DNA of 64,000 bases from contig OW203762.1 in assembly GCA_934045905.1 (NCBI GenBank), forward strand, positions 13,734,345-13,798,344, given 5' to 3'. The position numbers were made by a program, and so were the translations under genes. Under the pieces are notes generated by a model that was not told the DNA's origin, searched no databases, and worked only from the letters and a program-made list of their open reading frames with translations. Numbering within the stretch: position 1 is the stretch's first letter; each line of letters starts with the position of its first letter. Positions 12,945 to 23,299 of this stretch are shown here, piece by piece. The stretch is from Leuctra nigra (lineage: Eukaryota > Arthropoda > Insecta > Plecoptera > Leuctridae).

Positions 12945-13529
12945 TTATAGGAGCTGACAGACTTTCTTGTTTCTTTTAGGTTTTAACGTGGTTCGTACCG
13001 CCGTGTGAAAGATTTCCTGAATCCCTTCATGCATTTTAGCCGAGCACTCCATGTAAGCAGCAGCTTTAATAGCTTTTGCCACTGCCTTCCCGTCTGCAAA
13101 CGTAACCGGTTCTCTTTTTCTAGCTGCAAGGAGTTCAATCGTCGAGACATCGCTTCTCAAATCTTTCTTGTTTCCTATGAGAATAACCGGCGTGCTTGGA
13201 CAATGATGACGAACTTCTTTTATCCACTTATAAGAAATATTCGCCAAAGATTCTGGAGCCGATATTGAGAAGCAGAGCAGAATGATGTCGGCGCTGGGAT
13301 AGAAGAGAGGACGAAGACGATCGTAATCTTCCTGACCTGCCGTGTCGGTTAACTGCAACTGGATGTTTTGATTGTCCATCGTAAACTCAGCGGCGTGATT
13401 CTCAAACACTGTTGGAATGTAATCTTCGGGAAATTTTCCATCTTTGAAGACAGTTAGAATACAAGTTTTACCGGTTTCACCATCTCCTACGATAACTAAT
13501 CGCTTCTTTATAATTTCAGAATCTCCCAT
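12945..13529 (-). CDS. Rho-family small GTPase (divergent, intronless)
   Basis: A complete 194-residue Rho GTPase: a GTP-driven membrane switch acting on the actin cytoskeleton. Visible motifs are P-loop GDGETGKT (15-22), switch I YIPTVFENH with effector Thr40, switch [10 protein letters not shown] (catalytic Gln66), NKKD (120-123), a Rho-type insert after it, and SAK (163-165). The C-terminal CAAX box is CQLL, predicting geranylgeranylation, preceded by a basic stretch (KPKRNKK). Compared with RhoA, the P-loop Ala15 equivalent is Glu, the Trp before DTAGQ is Thr, and effector Tyr42 is His. There is no intron, so it may be an old retrocopy or lineage-specific paralogue. Codons are AT-leaning, unlike the neighbouring paralogue 1.3 kb upstream on the same strand. 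The start ATG is followed directly by the typical Rho N-terminus. Confidence 0.9.
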   Translation of the reverse strand: MGDSEIIKKRLVIVGDGETGKTCILTVFKDGKFPEDYIPTVFENHAAEFTMDNQNIQLQLTDTAGQEDYDRLRPLFYPSADIILLCFSISAPESLANISYKWIKEVRHHCPSTPVILIGNKKDLRSDVSTIELLAARKREPVTFADGKAVAKAIKAAAYMECSAKMHEGIQEIFHTAVRTTLKPKRNKKVCQLL

Positions 13530-13978
13530 TACACGAGGTTAAAACTTGCGGGTGTCACTTACAATGCACGAAGTTAGAATAATGCTGATATGACAGTGTG
13601 CCAGACTACTATCTTATCTCTTATCAAATAATGTGTAAGTTCATTTAGTAAGAATAAGATACAATGAAAGGATGTGGAATACCTATATCTTGATTCTTGA
13701 TAAAGCTTACTATAGAACTAGACTTAGTTGGTGAATCATAGATGCTTGGAAATTAGTGCATAATTAGTTTCACAAGAAAATTACCTTGTAATTAGTCATA
13801 AAATTAATACGTAGTTCAGTAAAAAACAAGTGAATACTAATAGGTTAGGTAGTTTTCAGGCACTTGTTTTACTTTTCAACTTGTTTGTTTTTAACTTTAG
13901 TTAATAACATTTCAAGTGTTATCAAAAAGTTGCCCGCAATTTGTAGCAACAACAAAGATTTTTTTATTAATAATAAAT

Positions 13979-14094
13979 TTATGGCGTTTTCCACTGGCCG
14001 CACTAGGGTTGCACTGAAATGACGTCACCATACAAAACTCAATGCAAATTTCAAACTGAGTGCAGAACTAGTGCGGCCAGTGGATTACGCCATT
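13979..14094. mobile_element. small MITE with 25-bp inverted repeats
   Basis: Ends ATGGCGTTTTCCACTGGCCG and the complement (CGGCCAGTGGATTACGCCAT) flank about 65 bp. It lies between the two Rho genes. Confidence 0.7.
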
Positions 14095-14114
14095 AAATTA
14101 AAAGTGTGCTAGTG

Positions 14115-14352
14115 GGTCCCACAGCCTTCTCGACAGTCACTTCGTTCCTCCTGTTAGCGTTCTGCTGCCGAGAATGACGTCAATGGTTTTTAGCGAGGTA
14201 AAGGTTTATAATCTCTTTGCTACTCTCTTGGCAATATAACATAACAAAATGACAGTCATCTTGCAGTCATTTGTACGTACATTATATTGCCATGCTCGCC
14301 GGCAGGCAGCTAACAGGAACGAAGTTACTGTCGAGTAGGCTGTGTTTGGTCC
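14115..14352. repeat. inverted repeat element
   Basis: Left arm with CCACAGCCTTCTCGACAGTC pairs with the right arm GACTCGACAGTAACTTCG-type complement (14310-14345: ACTGTCGAGTAGGCTGTG). Arms are about 55 bp with small mismatches. Probably a second MITE directly abutting the one before. Confidence 0.6.
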
Positions 14353-14841
14353 ATATGATCAAGTGAAAAGTTTAGTCAATACTAACTTTAGTACTTATGT
14401 TTAATTTGTAAACATTACTTGATAATCTTATTACCTACAATTTGTTACGTTTGGTTTAATTTGTTTGCTTCTCACCTGTTAATACTTCTGATTACTTGAT
14501 TGGTAAGTAATCAACTATCAAGTACCTATTAGTTTTATCTAGATGTAAAAAAATTAATAACACAAATTGCAGTAGGTACACAACACATAACGAACTGAAT
14601 TTTGAAATAAAAATGTAAACTGCCCTAGTTTTCAACAACTCATGGAATATGTCACTCTCAGAGTTAGAACATTATGAAGTACATAATGTCACTTCATAGT
14701 TCTAGAACCTTCTTGTAAATGCTTAAAACAATACAAGTACACAGTCGCGCAATAAAGCCAGTTTTCTCGCAGTCCAGTGATTGCGACTCCAATCACACGC
14801 AGTAATACTAACGAGAGCACAAATTAAACACTTTCCTCAGC

Positions 14842-15441
14842 CTACAAAAGCTTGCATATATCAGTCTTGCGCTTCTTCTTCTTCAGTTGCACTTGAAGGG
14901 TAGCTGTGATCGCGGAGTTGAACACTTCCTGTACGCCGTCCTTCGTTAGAGCCGAGCACTCGATGTACGCGAAAGCGTTCATACTCTCGGCCACCAGCTT
15001 GCCATCCTCGTACGACACCATTCGCTTCTTGTTGTCGCGCAGACTCTTGATCGTCTTGGGATCGTTGCGGAGGTCCTTCTTGTTCCCGACTAAGACGACG
15101 GGAACCTTCGGACAGAAGTGTTTGACCTCGGGGATCCACCGTTCCGATATGTTGGTCAGAGAGTCGGGATCCGATACCGAGAAGCACATGAGGATGATGT
15201 CGGTGCTCGGATACGACAGCGGCCGCAGTCGGTCGTAGTCCTCCTGTCCGGCCGTGTCCCACAGCGACAGCTCCACGATCTTCCCCTCGAACTTCACCTC
15301 GCAGATGTAGTTGTCGAACACTGTGGGGATGTAGGCGGACGGGAACTTGTTCTGGCTGTAGACTATCAGGAGGCAAGTCTTCCCGCACTCGCCATCGCCG
15401 ACGATCACCAGCTTCTTCCGGATCCTCTGCGCGCTCGCCAT
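14842..15441 (-). CDS. Rho1/RhoA-like small GTPase (intronless)
   Basis: A complete 199-residue Rho GTPase, closer to canonical Rho1 than its neighbour. Motifs: P-loop GDGECGKT (15-22), switch [28 protein letters not shown] (catalytic Gln66), NKKD (120-123), Rho insert, and SAL in place of the G5 SAK (163-165). A lysine-rich tail ends in CAAX box CKLL, predicting geranylgeranylation and plasma-membrane targeting. It shares the P-loop Ala-to-Glu change with the downstream paralogue. Codons are strongly GC-rich at third positions, unlike that paralogue. The coding part has no intron; a GCAG-GTGAC sequence just upstream (about 15485) could be a 5'UTR splice acceptor. The G5 change may weaken guanine contact, so nucleotide cycling may differ from Rho1; this is inference. 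Confidence 0.92.
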   Translation of the reverse strand: MASAQRIRKKLVIVGDGECGKTCLLIVYSQNKFPSAYIPTVFDNYICEVKFEGKIVELSLWDTAGQEDYDRLRPLSYPSTDIILMCFSVSDPDSLTNISERWIPEVKHFCPKVPVVLVGNKKDLRNDPKTIKSLRDNKKRMVSYEDGKLVAESMNAFAYIECSALTKDGVQEVFNSAITATLQVQLKKKKRKTDICKLL

Positions 15442-16273
15442 CTTCTCGTTGCCACGGAATCAGACGAATGGACCCTGCACGTCACCTGCGACGAACAAGT
15501 CAACAACAGAGTTATAACATCCTTTAGACTCATGCACACTTGTTTAGACACCTGATATTTTCAAAACATGTAAATGATGTATAAAATTAAACATACTCCA
15601 ACAATATAATCGCATGTAGTTGAAATAATAATCCCACTTGTGAAGAATTCAACAACTTTTGATTGACGCTGATGCAATGGTGCGCAATAATTCCTAGTTT
15701 TTCTGTTCGACGATGCAACTGTAGTTAATGAAAAAGAGATGGCACACTTCTGCACAGACAGCAGCATTAACTAATACCAATAACCTGGCACCACGGTTAT
15801 CTCAATGATAATTCTTATCTCAGAGAGAGATAGCAAGACTACCAACTCCCTCTCCCTTTCCATTGGTGCTTATCCTGTCATCTTCAATTTAGGACATGGC
15901 AGATGAGATGAGCAAACATGCTCTGTAGGTATACAAAACATTAAATAGATAATAAATATGTACTCAGTGATATGTTTCACTTAAACCCTTATTTCTATAG
16001 GTACTTTTCCTATTGCAAATCATTTTATGTTAAAAATACCAAAGAAAGATACCTAATATCAAAGTAATTTATAGTCAACTTCTGATACAGTCAATATTGA
16101 TTTTATGTTTAGACAATATGACAATTATTTATGATTAAAGATTGATGAACTGGATAAAGATTTATTAAATCGCTTCCTCAAATTTCAAGTTATCAACAAT
16201 TACTATCTTTACTATATAATTAATCATTCATAAATAGTTTAGATCAGTGATTAATTTGCAAAATAATAAGTGG
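15442..16273. other. upstream region of the Rho gene, no other gene seen
   Basis: AT-rich DNA, presumably holding the promoter and 5'UTR of the gene ending at 15441. No clear core promoter motif or coding exon is seen. Confidence 0.4.
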
Positions 16274-17239
16274 CAGTGGCGTGCACTCAATGGAAGCAAG
16301 GGAAGCATTGCTTCCCCTTCCTTTTCCATTCCAACAATATTAAAATATAATAATTATATGTATAATAATTTAATCTTTTTACAAAAATATTCATCACTTA
16401 ATACTACTTATAGAATTCTTATTACGAACACAAATGTCACCACTTTCGCTCTGATTTCAAAGTAAACGCGGTTTCTAAGACAGGAGGTGGGCAAGGCGCG
16501 TGCGCACGCATACACTTGCCTCGGCTCGGCAGTCGGCCGGCTCCAAGGGATTCACTTTTCGAATTGCTTCCAATCCCTCGCTCTATATACGGGAGTTACG
16601 CATGCATTAGGTGATTTGCCTACAATCAAATATGTTAATCTGCAGCCACCTGAAAGTATTGTCAATAATAAAAACTTATTCTGCCATGATAATAACATTA
16701 TTTGCCGGTCTAAACACAAAGCATTTCTGTGTAAAATGCGTCTATTTCTGCAGGCGTATTCTAGCCAAGGGAAGCAAATCGGAGAGTTGCATCCACAGTC
16801 CGAACGCAGCCGAACTACTCCCGAGTTGACACGATTGGAACGAACATGTGATCGGTCGGTGACAGTGCTCAAGAGCGGTTGAATGTCTAAACTTGTAATA
16901 TCTACAAAATATTGCAGTTTCGGATTCTCAGTTCAGTTTACGCATTTCTACAAAGTTTTTGTATATCTGTATTTGCCCTCGTATTTGCCTTCAAAAAACT
17001 AATGATTAAAATATAAAAAATTAGTCTGAAAATCCTCCTTTGACCATTTCTTAAATTCAAGTAATCTTCCAAAAAGGTACTTTCAAAATCGTTTTTAACC
17101 ATCTAAAATTAGTCAAATTTTAAAAAATTCCCTGCGGGGCTAAGCTGGGGGGCAAGCCCCCCAGACCCCCTCCGGGTCTGGGCAAATTTCTTTCCTGGCA
17201 ATTTGCTTCCCTCACTTCAAATGTCACGGCACGCCACTG
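16274..17239. mobile_element. hAT-like non-autonomous element, 966 bp, perfect 8-bp TSD
   Basis: Termini CAGTGGCGTGC and GCACGCCACTG are perfect 11-bp inverted repeats, flanked by identical 8-mers ataagtgg (16266-16273 and 17240-17247). Subterminal sequence includes AAGCAAGGGAAGCATTGCTT on the left and a GC-rich CCCCCCAGACCCCCTCCGGG patch on the right. No intact transposase frame. The perfect duplication points to a fairly recent insertion. Confidence 0.9.
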
Positions 17240-17584
17240 ATAAGTGGGTGGACGCTCGGCTTTTGTTAGGGAAACAAATTTGCTTAGGAAAACAATGGGG
17301 GTCCCCCAACTCAATGCGGGTCCGGGGCTTAATAGTCCTGGGAAAATTTTGAATTTCAGGACCAAATTTGATGACTTTCTACGCTATTTGTACACAATTT
17401 TAAGCCAATTTTTACTTCTATGAAAAATAAGTGGGTGGACAGCGTCCACCCTGAAAAAAGAGTGAGGGGACGCGTCCGCTCCTAAATTAACCACTGGGTT
17501 CTCTTCTCTTGTGATTTGATTTTGGGTAGATATATCTAAATTTATGCATAGTAAGTACTAAGTCATATTGTGCTTCATTGCTTT

Positions 17585-18403
17585 AACTAGGAAAACGCTC
17601 AGTGTAACGCGTTGATGAGCGAGCACGGGTACGTGCAAATTCTCGAACCGGAAATGCGTCCATAACGCAAAGAAAACATACACATCCATATTTAATTGAA
17701 ATATGATCACTCAATCAATAAAAAAGTATATTATGCTTTTCATCGAAACTTGAAAATAGCATCTAAGCACCCTTGTAAATATAGCAAATTAGATTCAATT
17801 CAAGTGGCACTGGAAAACATTACTTTCGATACTTCATTACTGACAGATATAAAAAATGTCAATAAGTTCATACGTTCTTAACTGATTGGGATGAAATTTT
17901 ATAAAATAAGAGACAATGTTGGTCTTAATGATCATGCAAAATATGAGTTTAATCAGAATTATCGAAGACCGTTTTCATTTTAAGCCTATCAGGAGACATT
18001 TATTTAAATTTTAACCAATGAATGGATTTCAAATATAATTAGGGCCTGCAAACAGATAAGGGTGGGTTTACATGTGTGCAAAATTTCAGCACGATCGAAG
18101 AAAAACTCTGACCTGTATAGCCAAAATATGAATTTGATCAGAATTATGGAAGACCGTTTTATTTTTTCAGCCTCTCAGGAGATATTTATTTAAATTTTAA
18201 CCAATGAATGGATTTAAAAAAAATTTGGGTCTGCAAACAGAGAAGGTTGGTTTTACATGTGTGCAAAATTTCAGATCGATAGGTGAAGCGGTGCGACCTG
18301 TGTATCGGCTATTAACAGACAAAAACAAAAACAAAAAAAAATACAAAAAAAAAGAGGTCCGTGCCAAAAGAGCCAAAAGGAGACGCTCGCTTCGCTCGCT
18401 CAA
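17585..18403. repeat. interspersed repeat family, copy 2
   Basis: Begins AACTAGGAAAACGCTCAGTG and ends GAGACGCTCGCTTCGCTCGC, matching 11378-12471 at both ends and in the middle. Internally it repeats a module of about 150 bp (around 17,960 and 18,150) containing AATCAGAATTAT and GAAGACCGTTTT. An A-rich tract precedes the tail. Confidence 0.65.
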
Positions 18404-19417
18404 CTATACCAACTATGTACTTGGTACTAGGAACTTATTAACTAGGTACCTACCAATGCTCTTAGTTAACGCAATAAATTAGAAAAAAATAGTTTTATAG
18501 CATATTCTTCACATAAACTTAGATTACATGTAGTACTTTACTTTCTTCCTAATTGGGAAAATGAATATAATATTTTGCAAGGTTTAAAATTATACCTACC
18601 TACACACCACAGATTATGATCTCTGTACCACTAACTAATATAATAGGTACATTAATTATAACAGCCAATTACGAAAATAATATAGGTAGTACCTACAGTG
18701 AACTTGAAATCTGAAGGAAACCACAATATCTCAAAAAAATCCATAAAAATGACAATAACAGTAAAGATAAGTAAATCCTGTAGTATATTACACATGTATT
18801 ATCTAACTGTGTAGCACCTGCACTGCGGTCTGACTGGTGTTGGATTTCTTATCTGTCAGCAGAACATTGGCACACACACAGAGGAATGGAATGTGTAGTG
18901 AATCATGACTGTCTCATCAGTGGAGTGTGTATTAATTCACTTCCTTGTTGACTTGGTTAATGAGGTACAAGGTGAGGTTCAAACTACTCACATTATCATG
19001 TAGGTAGCCTACTTTGAAAAATGGAAAACTTATAAATTATAATAAAGTGTGCGAAAGCTTAAGGGTATGTCAAATTAACTGATTAGTGATTAAGGTCTTT
19101 TTGATTTAAACAAAACTTGCTAGGGTTATACGCACCTATAGAGAAAAAGGCTAGGTATACTTAGTGAAAAAGCTAATTGGTGTTTTTTCTTCTGTCCCCA
19201 AGAGTGAATTTTGAGTTTTGGAACCCAGAAAAAAATCAAAATTTTATTTGGTCCTCTGAAAAAGTGGCGAAAATTAAGTCTGCTTTAACATAGAAGAACA
19301 TTTAGGTAAATAAAGCTATTATAATGTGCTATTATATTTTGAAGATTAAATTAAATTTTAAATTTTATGCAAAGGGGTAAAAGTTCAAAATTGTGATTTT
19401 TTTACCCCCTTCTTACC
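18404..19417. other. intergenic, no gene seen
   Basis: AT-rich DNA with taggtacctac-type stretches; no ORF or splice structure I can support. Confidence 0.5.
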
Positions 19418-20882
19418 AGTGAGGGCTGCAAGCACAAAAATAGTGCAAAATGTGATAGAAATTTTTTCCTTTGGCAATTTTATAGGAAATTTTCCGCTCT
19501 TTCATAATTTCGAGATCCTCAAAAAATCGGACGGCCATTTTGGGCTCCTGGGCTGTCCAAAGTGCTAAAACATTTGTATTTCAGTGAAATTATAAAACTT
19601 TTATCAATTTATTGTTCAAGTATAATAAACAATGTGTCAGGAAGGTACGATAAAAAAAATTAAAATTCTAAGACTAACCAAAGTTGTATTTAATCAAGAA
19701 ATTAAAGATGTCGGCGGGTATGCTCTAAAATGAATGCCATTTTCATGGAATTTGTGTTTCAAGGTTGCAGTTGATTATGTAGGTTCATATTATGGACATT
19801 TAACTTAAAAATCGATGGATCACGAAATTAACCCTTTGGGGGATGAGGGGGGGGGGAGACCTAAACGTTTCGATATCTGTAAAATAAACGACAGTAGATA
19901 GGGACTAATAATTTCTTGCACACACTAATAAAACTGTGCTCTGTTCGAAAAAAATCACGAGATCCCAAAATTATGCCGCCATCTTGGATGAGACTCGTTT
20001 ATATTTCGTTATTTTGCGCACAGCAGTTGAAAAATTATGATAAATTGGCTACTTTGTTCATCCCTTGTTCACTGCAAAGGTATCAAGTCACCGCCTCCTG
20101 AACTAAAATTACATGTTAAAATCCCTATCTTGGGACGTTTTATCAACACACAAATGAAGTTTTAGGGAGAACGGTTGGAGATACAGAGAATACGTAAATT
20201 ACAAATATCTTTACTATTATTAGGGATATATTTTATGTCAAATAAACTTTTTCATATTGCATGCAAAACGTACTTAAATTTACGAAAAAAGAAAAAGAAA
20301 CACATTTTATCCAAAATGGCGACCTAATTTTGAGTTCATGTATTTTTTTTTGAAGAGAGCATTTTTTTTTAGCATGTGCAAGAAATCAATTTTTTGTAGC
20401 TAGTATGGGCTATTGTACAGATATCGAAACCTTTAGGTCTCCACCCTCCACCCCTCAAAGGGTTAATTTCGTGACCCATCGATTTTTAAGATAAAGGTCC
20501 ATAATTTGAACCTACATAAGCAATTGCAACCTTGAAACACAAATTCCCTGAAAATGGCGGTCATTTTAGAGCGTACCCGCCGACATCTTTAATTTCTTGA
20601 TTAAATACAACTTTGGTTAGGCTTAGAATTTTTATTTTTTTATCGTACCTTCCTGAAACATGGTTTATTAAACAAGAACAATAAAATTACAAAAGTTTTA
20701 TAATTTCACTAAAATACAAATTTTTTGGCACTTTGGACAGCCCTGGGGCCCAAAATAGCCGCCCGATATTTTGAGGATCTCAAAATTATGAAAGAGCGGA
20801 AAATTTCCTAAAACTGCCAAAGGAAAAATTTCTATCACATTTTGCACTATTCTGCCAATATGATGTGCTAACAGCCCTCACT
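19418..20882. mobile_element. foldback element, about 1.46 kb
   Basis: Long imperfect inverted arms (about 19418-20010 and 20290-20882) with ends AGTGAGGGCTG and CAGCCCTCACT. Matching inner blocks include TTTCGATATCTGTA and its complement, and TCATAATTT-AAATTATGA. Mismatches are frequent, so it is older than the element at 4612-6241. No coding frame; target duplication not resolved. Confidence 0.7.
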
Positions 20883-21887
20883 ACCTCCCATAAAAAGGTA
20901 TCTAAAATTCATGTAGCATTTGACTTATTGTAGCATTTGACTTATCTAGTGGAGCGGTCGCTCCACCCAGCCAAGTCTTACTGTACACTCACACTCACTC
21001 AACATACCGTAAATGCCTAATAAAATGAGGAGCAGACCAACTACTTTTACTGTAAGCAACAACATGGCATTTTCGGCCTACTGGATCATAAAATTGGAAA
21101 ATCTCACATTGTTGTGAAATATCTTAATTTTGAGCTATGGCCCACCCCACCACATATACCAAATTTGGGAACAATAGGCTGTACCATTTGCGAGCTAGAG
21201 GGCCGTGAAAACAGTGAAATTACATCACTTTCATCTTCTTCAGATGATGATGAAGATTCAGATTCAGAGGGTCAGGAAATACCGCAATCACCGCCACAAC
21301 CTAAACGGCTTAGCCGATCGATCTGAAACTTTTACCACATGTGCACTTTTGGCGTCTGAGGTGCCTTTTTATAAAACCAACCGGTAGTCGCCATTTTGAA
21401 ACCGGAAGTGACGTCATATCTCGAAAACGGCTAAACCGATCGGAATGAAACTAGCGCCAAATGATTCAGACGGTCGTCTATATGGAATATCAATAGTTAA
21501 AGTAGAGATGTACTATTACCGAAACCGGAAATGACGTCATGAAAATGAAGATCTAGATTTTAATGACCTCTTACTACAATAACTACATATTCAGAAGGCT
21601 TATAATGGTACATAACATTTATAGAAATAAATTCTAGGTGGCAGTTATTTCAGTCGCCATTTTGAAAACCGGAAGTGATACCATATCTCGAAAACGGCTG
21701 GACTGATTGGAACGAAGCTTTCGCAATTCTTCATGGAATATCACTTTAAGCTTAGGTATATTGAGCACCAAACACAATTTTTCGTATTAACCAATTCGGA
21801 AATGGCGTATTTTTTAAAAGTATTTAGTCATTGTTGCTCCGATGTGTGTTACAAGTTGTGTAAATAAACTAAAAAAATAAGTGATAT
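20883..21887. repeat. dispersed repeat with three related modules
   Basis: From about 21380 to 21760 three related modules contain 'cgccattttgaaa', 'ccggaagtgacgtca' and 'tctcgaaaacggct', spaced by 100-150 bp. Just upstream is an open stretch (21114-21326) ending in an acidic serine-rich run (SSSSDDDEDSDSEG), perhaps the tail of a degraded element-encoded protein. No functional gene is claimed. Confidence 0.4.
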
Positions 21888-22287
21888 CCCCATAAAAAAA
21901 CACTCCGTGTAAAAATACCAGCCAAGTCTCTTCAACTATAAAAAAAATTGAACAAATCTAAAAATTCAGCACTGAAAAGTAGTGATATCAAAAAATGAGC
22001 CAAGTCAAAACTTAATTTTAAAAACCAAAATATACTTGGCGCATCGTTTTTAAGGGCATTATAGGTATATTATATATATTTAGGTACATTTGATTTTTGG
22101 CATATGCTTCTATACTATATATATACACGATGCGCCAAGTATATTTTGGTTTTTAAAATTAAGTTTTGACTTGGCTCATTTTTTTGATATCACTACTTTT
22201 CAGTGCTGAATTTTTAGATTTCTTCAATTTTTTTTATAGTTGAAGAGACTTGGCTGGTATTTTTACACGGAGTGTTTTTTTATGGGG
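21888..22287. mobile_element. near-perfect 400-bp palindrome (MITE-like)
   Basis: Arms 21888-22046 and 22128-22287 are almost exact reverse complements, beginning CCCCATAAAAAAACACTCCG. The 80-bp loop is AT-rich (tatatatt). Very high arm identity suggests recent formation or gene conversion. No coding frame. Confidence 0.85.
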
Positions 22288-22849
22288 TTAGTTATTACAA
22301 GTAGTAATAACTACTACTTTTCAGATTTATGTTGCTAACTGAGGAGACTGCCCCATTAGTTTCGTTTTAGACAAATGGTTTGGGAGCCACACACACAGCA
22401 AAAAGAGTAGGTACAACATGGATGTTTTTAAAGTCATACTCATAGGTCATAATGTATGTAGGTATGTACATATACCAATGGCGAGTGTAGGGATGCTAAA
22501 TTTCCGGAAATTAAAATTAAGACAAAATTTCCGGTTCAAATCTATCGCAACCTATACAATTGACCATGCCTTTTAATTCTCAGAAATAAATGAAGGCCCA
22601 TTTGAAAAAAAAGAGACGAGGAAATACTAAGTGACAATGAAATAAAAAGAGAGAAAATTGTTATCAACCAATAGGAATTTAGCAGGCTTAGATTTTATTA
22701 GTTGATAAAGATTTTCTCACTATTTATCTCATAGTTACCTTTTTTATCAACTCACTTTTTCAGATATAGGCCTCTTGAAATAGACATACAGTCTGGATAG
22801 CGTACGTCTGAAATCTCACCAGATGGAGCCACTCGGCAGTTGTTTTGTG
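22288..22849. other. intergenic downstream of KAT14
   Basis: AT-rich; no gene. AATAAA on the minus strand at about 22693-22698 could serve KAT14, though it is 600 bp past the stop. Confidence 0.3.
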
Positions 22850-22975
22850 AGGCCGAGAAAGACTACATTGCAAGGGGAGCGCAAACTTCATTGCGAAAGA
22901 CTTCATTGCAAGGGGAGTGTGCAACTTCATTGCAAAAGACTTCATTGCGCGCTCCCCTTGCAATGTTCTCGGCCT
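22850..22975. repeat. 126-bp inverted repeat with CTTCATTGC modules
   Basis: Ends AGGCCGAGAA and TTCTCGGCCT, followed inward by CATTGCAAGGGGAGCGC and its complement. The centre repeats ACTTCATTGC four times. A compact MITE-like element 325 bp past the KAT14 stop codon. Confidence 0.7.
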
Positions 22976-23299
22976 AGCAGAATAACCGACGAGCAGCACA
23001 TTCTCTTGAGAGTTGAACACAACTGTATTCAACAAATGATGTTCTAGCAATGAAGGTACTAAATATTGAAATCAATTTTAAATATATAATTATAAACCAA
23101 AAAATGGAAATGAAATTAATAATGGAATCATATCATCTGAATTCAAAATTAAATACTACTCATCAACATAATAACTAGGATATAAGTTGGCATTATGCCT
23201 TCGATGCCTTCGATCAGACCAAGTACCTATTTTTCTCAAGGGCAGAGAAACTTGCCTGTAGTCTGGAGGAAAATTATAAATGAAGAAACATGGACTTGC

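Noticed and set aside
15118..15555. Plus-strand open frame of 145 codons
   Set aside because: Shadow of the GC-rich Rho gene on the opposite strand.
16487..16882. Opposing open frames of 131 and 106 codons
   Set aside because: Lie inside the non-autonomous hAT-like element, overlap each other on both strands and match no transposase I recognise.
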